Assembly (NCBI RefSeq): GCF_027943255.1
Contig: NC_072893.1
Coordinates: 127,285,784 to 127,349,783, forward strand
Direction: 5' to 3'
Length of the DNA stretch: 64,000 nt
Source of the DNA: Anastrepha obliqua
Taxonomy: Eukaryota > Arthropoda > Insecta > Diptera > Tephritidae
Shown: positions 33,509-45,500 of the stretch, one piece after another
How the letters are laid out: each line of letters starts with the position of its first letter
Position numbering within the stretch: position 1 is the stretch's first letter
Made by a program: the position numbers and the translations under genes
Notes under the pieces: generated by a model
What the model saw: only the letters and a program-made list of their open reading frames with translations
The model's database searches: none
Told to the model about the DNA's origin: nothing

Positions 33509-36500
33509 ATGGCCTTCCTTTTCGAGCCATTCCAATCCAATAATCAATATCTGCGTGAATTTCTGTCGCATCTTTATCTCAACTGCTTGGTTCGGTATCA
33601 GAATGAGACCGGTTTGGCAGCAAATGATACGGATGAGGAAGGTGAGTGGAAATTGTTTGAATAAATAGTATTAATTGAAAATCAATTGGAATTCGTATAA
33701 CAAATTTAACATCGTAAATATAATATGCTCACACCAACTGCGGGAACTGACAGACCCTTTTGAGCTTTGCACCTCGAATTGGAGACTGTCCGCTTTGAAA
33801 TCGTGAAGCTAACTGACTTTCGCAGCATCTGTTTCATATTTAACCAAAGAAAACAGTGTTTAGAAGAAGAGGCCGTCCTCTTCCTCTGCTACCACCAGCT
33901 AGTATCGCATACAATTTTTCTACAAAGTTTTAATAAAAAGTTGGAAAATTTTTATTAAAATTTACCGTTTTTTTTTAATTTTGTACAAAGTTTGAAATTT
34001 AAAAAATAAAAAATAATAAAAATTCAAATAAATAGTCAAAGCTTGTCAATATGTGGTAACAAGGAAGTGTTCACACTGACAGTGCATGTCTTCATTTTTT
34101 TCTCATTTCATACCCACACTTACGCCTTCTCACTTTCTTTATTTTCTCTGCCTTTCCAACAGCCAACGTCATTGGCGCACCAGGTTACCTCGAAGACGCC
34201 ATACTCAGCGAGGGCACCATCGACTTGGCGAATGTGGACGAAGCGAAAGTGGAGCAAAAGGAGCTATTCGCCTACATCTCCAGGCATAATTTAAAGCCAA
34301 CAGCAAGCAATGTAAACGAGACGCATAGCAGTAATTCCACTACACATTTCACCTCAACATCTTCTTCGGCCACCCACACACCTTCTTCCACTTCCAGCGC
34401 ACAGCTCCGCTTTTGCCCTCTGAGTTTCGATGGCTATCTCTGTTGGCCGCGTACACCCGCCGGCACTGTGCTCAGTCAATATTGTCCAGATTTTGTGGAA
34501 GGTTTCAATCGAAAATTCCTGGCGCACAAAACGTGAGTGCATTTCAATATTCGAGAATCAACAGTTGCCAATTTTTGGCATTAAAATAATGCATACCCTG
34601 CCGTATTTCCGTGCGGCCGGCTGTTATTGCAAGTAAATATTTGCTTCATTCCAACGATTTCCTTTACATTAATTTTTAGCGGTTGTGGTGGGTTTTTATT
34701 TTTATTTTTATGTTTTAATCAAATTTTCCCTTTTATTCTCGTTAGAACAAATATTAATTGTGGTAAACAATTTTTTTAATACCTGCTTCAAATAACCAGC
34801 TTATTTTTTTAGTTGTGTGCATCTTTAGTTATTTTTAATTTATTTCTTTGTTTGCCTATTTGTGAGAGTTTAACAACATTTCAGGCCATTACAAGGCCGG
34901 TTGCCTTGGTAATTTGTTTTGTTTTGTAATTTTAATTTAAAATACAGTTTATTATAAATTTATTTATTTAAAATTAAAATTTGAAACCAGTTTTGTGATT
35001 AATAATTTAACGTTCAAATTAAAAAAAAAGAAAAAATTAAATAAAGTGGTATCTCTACTAAAAACTTTGCGGAATTAAGTTATTCTTAGCCAAGCCAAGC
35101 AGCTTTCGTTTGATACCAATATTGTAACACTTTTATTTTTTAACTACCGTTTTTTAGTTCTAATTTTTTAGACAGATGGCAATCCTATTTAAAAATGTTT
35201 CTTTATTAAATTGCCACAAATAGCTAAATATTAACACATGGTAATATTGAATATAAATTAATTTATTTAAATGTTTTAGTTAGGTGGCAACTCTATTTAA
35301 AAATATGTCTGTATGAATGGTTTCTCAAACTCCTCTAATTTTATACTAATATTGTAGTACTCACTTTTTTAACAACCGTTTTTATTAGTTTTAATTTTTT
35401 AGCCAGACGGCAACACTACTTAAAAATATTACGTTATTAAATTGCCTTAAGGGGTAACACCACTGTAGAAATTTCAAAAAATTGATTTTTTTTTTATAAG
35501 CTTAAAAAATTCTTTGAACCTTTTAAAATACAGAACAAAAAGTTTTATACGTTACCGAAGTTTATTTCATAAATATTTTAAGCTTTTAACCAAGCGTTGT
35601 GACTGCTACCTAATGATTTCTCCAAATTTCCAAACTTTAAACGCGTTTTTCTCAAAACACGTTTTCTGAAATTGGCACGCAGCATAACTCAAACAATTTT
35701 AAATATTTTTAATCAGGTTTTTCACTATGTCTGTATAATAATCTTCTTAAGAGAAGAGCGTAGGGGATTTTCGATAGATTAATTTAAACGATTGTTATAA
35801 TTATTTAAATGCCGTTTTTTTAGTCCAAAATAGAGTTTTTTTCTTCAAATGCTTGCTAATTCCACAAAAATAAATATTTTTTAAATCCCCTACGTGTTTC
35901 TCTAGCTCTTCTTATCTAGATTAAGAAAAAATAAATTTCCTTGTTCCAGATTAAAATTTGCACCCTCTGTGCTGCGTGCCGCGGAGCTCCTTCAAGAGAA
36001 ACCACATTACAAAAATGTCTCCAATACCGCCATTTTGTAAAATTTTTCGATCAAACTTTGTAGTTTTGTATTTTAGTATATAAGTAATAACTTCCCGAAT
36101 CAGAGTGATTGTTTTCCCTTTCTTTCTATACAAAAAAATTCTTTAAAACTCGTGTTTATTTTACGCGTGTAGAGTGGTGTTACCCCTTAAAAACCAAAAT
36201 ATTATGCACATGAAATATTTAAACAAATTTGAGTAATTTTAATTTTTAATTAGTTAGGTGGCAACTCTATTTAAAAATATGTCTACATTAATGTTTGCTC
36301 AAAATCCTCCAATATTGTAATACTGACTGTTTTTAACTATTGTATTTATTTAATTTTAATTTTTTAGACAGATGGCACCACTATTTAAAAATATTTCGTG
36401 ATTAAATTGCCCTACAAAGCAAAATATTATCCAAATGGCAATATTTTAATTAAACTAGTTAATTTTATTTTTGTAGTTAGGTGGCAACTCTATTTAAATG

Positions 36501-39500
36501 TGTGCCTATGGCTGCATTAATGCTAAATTGTATTTCAGCATCCTCCGCGTCGCTAAATTGTGGAGAATTGTTTTCTGTGTAGCATGTAAGAAAGTAATAT
36601 ATGTAGCCATTTTCAGTATATACAAACGACCCTAATTTGCATTTCGGTTAAAAGAAATGAAATCAACAACAAAAAATTAAAATAAATAAATTAACGAACT
36701 TAATTTTATTCAAAACAATTTGTTCCATTTTTGTTTTTCTCTACATTAAATTTTATAGTGGTAAAACTTTGTACGCGGCCGCGGAATGGCTCCCATTCAG
36801 TAGTGCCCAGGCTTGAAACAGGCTATGGCTATGAAACACCAAGGTTTTTTTCTTATAGCGGTCGCTCCCCGATAGACAATGGCAAAGCTCCGAGTGTATT
36901 TCTGCCATGAAAAGTTATCCTTTATTGAGTGTTTGGCTCCATTCGCCCAGAGCTTAGCGAATTCAAACAGACAAAGAGGCAGACAAATATCCTAAAAATA
37001 GTCCAAATGTATTATTTATATTAGTTTACATTCTCTGCACCATCTCCTCATTCCGGAGGTTTTCAATGTACAGATACGACTTTTCTATAGTTTTATTAAA
37101 GTGTTGATTAATTTCATTTTACCAAAGACAAATCTCTCCTCAGATATCGTAGCTCCAAATTTAGCCAAGACACTCAAAGTAATTGATTTCTTATTTTACT
37201 TTGTTGCTTTAATCATTTTCTTTTTCTTATTTCCTTGTGGAAATGCTACCCCCTTTCAATTAGTTAACTCTTCGTTGGGCACCCGCGTCTGGCCAGACTG
37301 GATTTTTCGACTTTGAACGTGAATTTAACATATTTCGATAATAGCTAACGACTTGAGAGTCCAGGTAGCCGCCTAGAATTTAACGAAGAGGACGAAAAAA
37401 TGCCAAACCTGGGTGTTCAACGGAGGATTAAGCCGAGTGCAGAAGCCGAATACTCATAACTTTACGGTTTTTTGTTACTCTGATATCTTTATATTCTGCC
37501 GAGGCACGGCGACAAAATAGAGCAGCTGATTTCACTTTTTATTTAATTTTATGTATTATTTAAGCTATCAAACTTTATTTTGTTGTTGCCTATAGAATTC
37601 ATTTCGTGTTTGAGAATTAAACAAAAACAAAATACACAACATTGTTGTTTTTGCTCTACTACTGCTTCTTTACTGATGTGCCTTGCATTCCGCCATATTT
37701 ATTTTCACTCGCTTTCTTTTGAATTTAGTTAAGACAAACACCCACACGAAGCCTGCTCACTACTTCATCGATCTCTATCACTCTCATATTTTTCTGTTCC
37801 ACCATATTAATTCCTTAATTTTGTCTTCAAGCTCATTTTTGATTCGCGTTTAGCTAAGACACACACCGCCACCTTGAGATAATTTCTGTACTGCCATACT
37901 GAGATATTTGTTCCTTCTACCTAATAATTCCTTCTCCATTGAACTAATTTGTTGGTTGTTCAGTTTTTAGCGCTCATTTCTTACTATTTCGTTTCTCTTC
38001 TCTAACACTATCTCCCCTCCTTCTTATATCTTCCATTTTACACATATAAATTAATGCATTCTCATCACTTTTAGCTGCTTGGAGAACGGCACCTGGTACC
38101 ATCATCCAGTCAGCGGCCGTGAGTGGTCCAATTATACCAACTGTATTGATTATGACGACTTGGAGGTGAGTGGCTATTGAAGAGGGAAATAAAAAGGCAA
38201 TGAAAGAATTAAATTTTTGTTCAGACGCCTTTATCGCTTGATCAGAGAGATAAAATGTTTTGCAAGTGAATCTCCTAAATACAAAAGTTTTAAAGAAGTT
38301 AAGTTATTAATTGAATTGGGTGCATTGCAAAATGTTCATTTATTTAAAGTGAAAATTTAGTGCTCTAAAAAAATGTAATTAATTTTTTTTCTCTAACAAT
38401 ACCATGAGTTTCATGAATGTTATCGTCCACTTTTCTTTTCTACACTTAACCCTCATCCATTTTCGATTCACTCAACAGTTCCGCAGATTTGTAAACGAGC
38501 TGTACGTGAAAGGATATGCGGTCTCCTTAATCTCCTTAATGCTCTCACTTATCATCTTTCTTGGCTTTAAGTAAGTATTCAACAGGTGCAAATAATTCAT
38601 AAATGCCCCCTTGCATCTAAGCACTTCCATATATGTATGTATGTTTATGGGAAAAAAGCAATTTATTCTTTGTAATCTTTTGCAATTTTAATGCGAACAT
38701 ACTTTTCTTTATATCCTGTCTCTCTCCCTCTTTCCACACCATGCACTCTTATTTACTCCGCATTTAATATGCATAAACACGCAGATCCTTACGTTGCACC
38801 CGCATACGCATACACGTGCATTTGTTTGCCTCCCTGGCATTCACTTGCATCGCCTGGATACTCTGGTATAAATTGGTGGTCGAGCAACCGGACTTAATAG
38901 GAAATAATCCGGTGAGTTGTAGTCGGGTTAGAGATCATCAATAATATTATATTGCATGTGGATGTATTAGTGAATGAAATCGGTATGCCAGCTTATGAAA
39001 ATTGAAATATTACTTGCATATGAATTTGTGGTATTTGCTTGAATCAAACAATTTGCTCTAATATTTTCATAATTTGATTATTTTATCCATTTTATTTTGT
39101 TGAACTTTTCGTTTTCCTTTGCCCCACAGCCCTGGTGTATTCTGCTACATTTGGTCGTACACTATTTTATGCTGGTGAATTACTTCTGGATGTTTTGTGA
39201 GGGACTCCATTTGCATCTGGTACTTGTAGTGGTAAGTTAAACAAAAATACAAATGTACTCTTTTGTACAAAATAAAGGAAAAATGAATAATACAAATCTC
39301 GGTGAAGCAAAGCTGCAACACGTGACAAAATATTCTATGCAGATAGCAGCAAAAATATTCAAAATATGGGCTGCCATTTTTGAGCAGCCGGTGTCATCGA
39401 ACCCAATTTCCATTAATAAAAAAATAAAGAATTTTAAGTTTTCATTGAAATCAACGATATTATTACTAAATATAAATAAATTACAAATAATATAAATTTC

Positions 39501-42500
39501 GATCAAAACGCGGAACTTTTCTTTCAAATTTATTGTTACTTAAAACAATAATAAGTAAGTAAACAAGACGTGTACAGCTCAGTTTCATAAATCTTCTATT
39601 ATTCGATAAATTATCGAAATTATTTGCCCGTATATCGCTAAATCGTGTATTACTCGATAAATTTCAATTTGTTCGACAAATTATTGTAAAAAAACTTTAG
39701 AAAGTGATTTCATTTTATTTCATTATTCGATAAATTTCACATTATGTGATAAATTATCGAAAAACTTTTCTCCAAAGTGTAGTGAATAACAATCATTATT
39801 CGATAAATTATCAAAAATGTTTCCTTCGAGTCCAAAAAAATACTCTACCCCATCGTTATTCGCTTAATTAATAATACCATTCGACAAATTTGATTGTTTC
39901 ATAAATTATCGAAAATCTTTGCTCGGAATTGAAATTAATAATGCTCATGATTCGATCAATTTCACATAATTCGATAACATATCCAAAATCTCTGCTCAGA
40001 ATCGAAAATAACATCCCTATCATTCGATAAATTTCAATCCGCACTGTTCAAAAAGGTATCAGAAGTTTTTGCTCCGATTCCAAGTTATCGATGGCTGGGA
40101 ATTATTCGATTAATTTCACATTATTCGAAAAATAATCGAAAATGTTTACTCAGACTATAAAGGAATGATTCTCATCATTCGATAAACTCCTCATGGTTCG
40201 ATAATGTATCGAAAATGTTTGGTCAGTTTCGAAGAATATAATCCTCATCATTCGATAAATTTCACATTATTCAATAAATTCTCGAACATTTTTGCTTCGA
40301 CTCTAAAGAATAATACGCGCCGAAAATTGGAAGATTTAAAAAGAATACTCTTCATCTTTTAATAAGCTATTGGAATAATTTCACATTATTGCATAAAATA
40401 TCAAACAACTTTCATCGGAATTGAAATTAATAATACGCATGATTCGATAAATTTCCAATTACTTGGTAAATTATCGAGAAAGTTTAGTCGGAAGTGATAT
40501 TAAAAAGGCCCGATAATTTTTTTATTATTCAATAAATCAGGAAAGAAGAACTCCTTGCTGAAATAAATAATGCCGCTTCTAACTTCGATAAATTTGTAAA
40601 TATAAGTTTGAATCGAAATAATGAAAAACATCACTTTGGAACCACTTGGTAATAAAAAACGAAAATCAACACAGTTTTGCCTGGTAAAAAATTCTGGCTT
40701 ATAAGAGATATCTATGTGCATTTCTTCCTTTTATTCTTATTTAATTTCATTTAGGACTATGTCCTGTTTTATAACAAGATTGGCTTAACAATAAAAATTC
40801 TACACTGTGTACTTAGGTACTAATTTTCTATTCGGATCGAGAGCCGGAAGTCCAACAATCTTGCCATCTCTTTGAGGATCTACCTGGCGGTCTCAGCATA
40901 TTCGTTCCCTCTAGCATTTTTTCTTTCGCAAGTCGGCCGACAGCGATTCTTTGAACCTGTCGGTTCCACTTTTTCGGCGTTGTTGTCTCCTTTTGGAGAC
41001 ATCTCCAATTTCGCATATGCTCCTCCTTATCTCTCTGTGTCGAAATATACTTGGAGCGAAAATAATATTATTTAACAGAAAATAGTTGGCGAATTTTAAG
41101 ATAAACTATCGATAACAAAAACTATCGATTGCGATAAAATGCACATTTTTTTAAAAAATTAAGAGAAATATGCCAAATATATCAATTTATACCATTCTTG
41201 CGATCAACAATCACTCTCATACTAAGTTTTTTCTTTTTTTTTTTGGGAAATCAAAGCATTTACATATGTTATAATTATAATTAAAATGTACAGAGTTTAA
41301 CATATAAATTAGTCCCCTAAATGCCTGTCATAAAATTAAAATATGCATGCAAGGACTTTTCACATTTAACAACCATTAAACGAATCTCAAAAATCTAAAT
41401 GCGAAGCAAAGATGTTTTGATTTTTTCATTCAGTATTTTATTTCAGCTCTTGCGAACTTTCTCATATTTTTTTCCAAAACGTTATTAAAAGTTTCGCGCG
41501 TGTTATGCAAGCCGGATGTGCGCATACAAACAGAAACAGATAAAACACTCACTTGTACATGCATATTGCCATTCTATGAGTTTATCCCCGGCGTTAGTGT
41601 TTACTCGTTAATGCAGATCCATGCATACGCTCCTCCCAGTTGTCAGTGAAATGACTTGAAGCCCTTTCTCGAAGTACTGCCAGCCGTTCCTTAGGCAAAT
41701 AGCAAGGCTTTTGTTCTCCCTTACTTTTTATATGAAATGATGTACGTCGTGAGACCTTTGACCTTCCTTTCCCTGGAAAGGAGTTACATACAGTCTTCCT
41801 TAAGGAATATGCTAGGACTAGTTCTTGGGCAGCTTTGTCAAACAATGGCTTTTTAATCAATGCCGCCAGGCATGTCGAGTAAGAGCCTACCAGGTTTTAA
41901 AGAAAATCTGCTAATTTTTTGGGAAAATATATAAAAATTTGTCAACTTTATGTGTAAGGAAAAGTTGTTGAATAAATTCCGATAGATCGTCAAATAGTGT
42001 AGAGCATCTTTGATGAAATATAAAAGCTTAAGTATGCATTTGACAAAGAACTTCCTATTGAGCTTCTCAGAAATTTCGGTTAGAAGGGCAATAAAGTGCT
42101 ACGTGTTCACAGGTCGCCTATGGTAAGGTATGCCAGAAAGGCTGTAGGCCTCTTCGTTTCACCAAGCGCTAGCAAGTAGTGAATTGCGCTGGTAGTAGTG
42201 GTAGCTGTCAAAGAGCTACTAAAAATTATATTTATTTGTGAAAATACTGAGTTATACATACCAGTTTTTGGATTTATCACCGAGGGATCTTTCCCGATAG
42301 CTTTGTTGTTGCTTTCATGCAAATTTTTCGTCAAGTGAGCAGCGCCCAGAGATAGCGAGCAGAAAAGTAGCGAGTCGAAGAAACCCTTTTACAAATACCT
42401 ACTGGGTTACTACTGCTGTGCATTTCTATATTTGTATGTAGGCGTAGTTAGTCATCACGCGTCTGTGTGCCTGCAACGATGAAAATAGGAAAGTTTGATT

Positions 42501-45500
42501 ACATAGAGTGCTGCGTTGGGGATGAACATAAAAATATGTAGAAAAAATATGGAAAATTAAGAAAATCAAATAGGTGTGTATATGTAGAATAGGGTGTCCC
42601 AGGCTACAAGGGGAAATTTTTTTTTCGGAATTTCAATACGCACACCCTTTATTTTTTTCCATTTGACTCTAAAAACTTAAATATAAAATATTATTGAGAT
42701 CGGATGTCATTAACCCGTGCCGACTTGATGTCAAACTTTGAGTTTAAAAGTTAGTATGAAAGCTATAGGCTCACAATAGAGAAAGATTTAATTGAATTTT
42801 TAGATTAATTAAATAAATAAATATAAAACACATATTTCGTATTTATTTTCTTTTTATTATAAAACATCGAATTTTCTTTTCAAAGTTTGCTTTTTACAGT
42901 CGGGATATACCTGTCGGTGTTCTTGTACGCAACGTAATAAAAATTGCTTTTGCTCCTCTTGAACAGTGATCAAACCATGGAAGTCTTGCATTAACTTAAC
43001 CGCTCTTTCTGCCGTATCATTAACTGCTTTCAGTCCTAGCAGCTTCTTTTTAGCCTGTAGAATCGAATCATCATTTGACCACGAAGAGGGGCACTAGTTC
43101 AGAAAACTGTCGGCAATCTGGAGTCGATTAAACAGGAACTTGCTTTTGACAGAGACGAAGTCATCAATGTTTCTCTCTGAAATTAAAACAGATAGATCAG
43201 TTATCAATTATACCTATTAGCAAACTTAGTCATAGAACAAAATCAAACCTTAATTAACGTACCAAAAAGTGGGCCACAGAGTTCTTCTTTGGATGCAATG
43301 TAGCGTTTATTGTGGGCTGTTGGGTTTTCTCTAGTTAAGTTAGCAATCATTCTTACTTTAGTTTCTAGATCGACATCATCATCAAATAAAGCCAGAATAG
43401 ATACTTCATCTGTCAAGTACCACAAATGCTGGCAAAACTTCTGCAAAGCTGCTTTTGAAATGATTTTGTCTATTGTTTCGTAATTTTTCATGGCCTTCAA
43501 AAAACACAAATCCTGATACGACGCCTTTACTGCTAAAATACATTGGAGCCAGGGTTTTACGTAGGATGTCACGATGAACAGACATACGTCCAACAGAGCT
43601 GCCTTATCCTTGTTTGAAATTCTGAATTGAGAGCTAAGTAACGATATTTTTAATGAATAAATGGCTCTCGCCATCCATCGAGCCTGGTGCATAGCACCTG
43701 GAGGCCGAATCTTATATTTCTTTTCTGAATCTCCGCCAAGAAATATAATTGAAAGCTCAATTAATTCGCGATAGTCATCTCTAACGATTTCTTTGGTTAA
43801 TTCAGTTTTGTAGAATTCTAGCAGCTTGTCAATTTCCGAAACATTAAAACAAGATAGCTTTTCTGTACAGTTTTGTTTTTTCTCAGGATCGATATTTTTC
43901 CAGTTTTCTCGGAATTTCTTGAATAATGGGATGTCTGGGCTTGTAGTTATTTGACTGATTTTCGCTTCAAACACGCCTTTAAGTACTAATTCGTAAACGT
44001 GATGACGGCAAGCAAAAATAAGCACTTCTTTACCCAGTTTTTGTTCGAGAAGCACACATGCTCCATTTATGAGGCCTATGTTAGAAGCAGTAGTATCACA
44101 ACAGAGAATCTGGGCTTTGTCTTCAAGGTTCCAGTTCGTAATAGCATCTCAAACTGCGTCTGCCTGTCCTCTTCCTGTCGAGCTATCCAATTTAGGAACA
44201 GCAATAATTTGTTCTTTATTATCGTACGTAATAACTACCGGTAGGCGTTCTTCTTTACTTTTACGTGAATCTAGAGCTGGCAACAGTTTTCCGTCCCAGT
44301 TACCGTGTCCGGGACCTTGTTTTGAAAATCAATTTTTATAGCTTCAGCCCGTTCTTTTCGCATTTCCGTACGAACTCTATGGATGGAGGACTTGCTTATA
44401 GGGAATTCATCCGTATTGTGACCCAGAGCCTCAATAGTAGCTTCAATTATAAAGACAGAATCCCTCACAATTAATTGACACCTGTCTAATGCGGCAACTA
44501 ACTTGGGAGTTATAATATTTTTCCGCATAGAAGTTTTATCGGGCTGAGAGGAGGCTTCTCTTGCGCTGGGCCTATTTTCTTCTAATTCTATTATTTCAGA
44601 GTCAGAAGATGACTTTTCTAGTGGTGGTTCGCAAGATGATGTTGATGGTGCTAAGGTATAACTTGGTATAAGTTAACTAGTTTCTTAACACAGTGAGATA
44701 TTGATCTGGTCGGTATACGTGCCTTTTCCCAATAAATAATACACTCACGAATTGTGAGATTTGCACTTTCATTGACACTCAAGTTCACTTCACGAATATT
44801 ATAGAACAAAACTGCCAGTACTTGCCCGTTAGAGGGAAGTTTAGAATCGGTAATTTGATGTTTTACGTCCCCTATTAAAAATATCTCCTTTTTGGAACTT
44901 CGTAACTCCACCGACATGTTGACTACACGAAAAACCCGCGATTACTAATAAAACAAACAAGTAATTACACGCAATCAATCCGACAGTTCGCGCGCGCCGT
45001 ACGTTACAAGTACCGTTAGGTTTCCGCGCAACTCGGCACGGGTTGCCGTGATTCTAAATAGACGAAACTTTATTTTTAGATGTTTTGAGACCATTCGAAC
45101 AAAATAAGAGGGTGTGCGTTAAAAAAACACTTTAATTTTTTTGGGACACCTTAATGTAGAAATATTAATGCATAAGCGAGATAAGGAATTAAAAGGCAAG
45201 CAGTATAGCTAATTATGGTAATAAAAAGTTGCTTAAATATATTCCAAAAGCTAAGCGAAGGAAAACAACTCAATTAAAGATAAATAAAAGGAAGTACAAA
45301 AAGTTATGTGACACATAAAGTCAAGGCAAGAAAAGAGAATTCGAAATGTGTTTTTGAGAAGTTTGAGAAGAAAAAAGCAACAAAAATCTTGAGCCGCCTA
45401 AACCTTGTTCACCCTTTAAAGTTGTCCCGCTTAATGCAGTCTAACTGAAATATTTAAATATTTTAAATTTTTTTTTAAATATTTTGAATTTTTTTTTTTT

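Noticed and set aside
41594..41860. 88-codon minus frame, basic
   Set aside because: No recognisable family; possibly transposon-derived but without TIRs or neighbouring motifs to support it.
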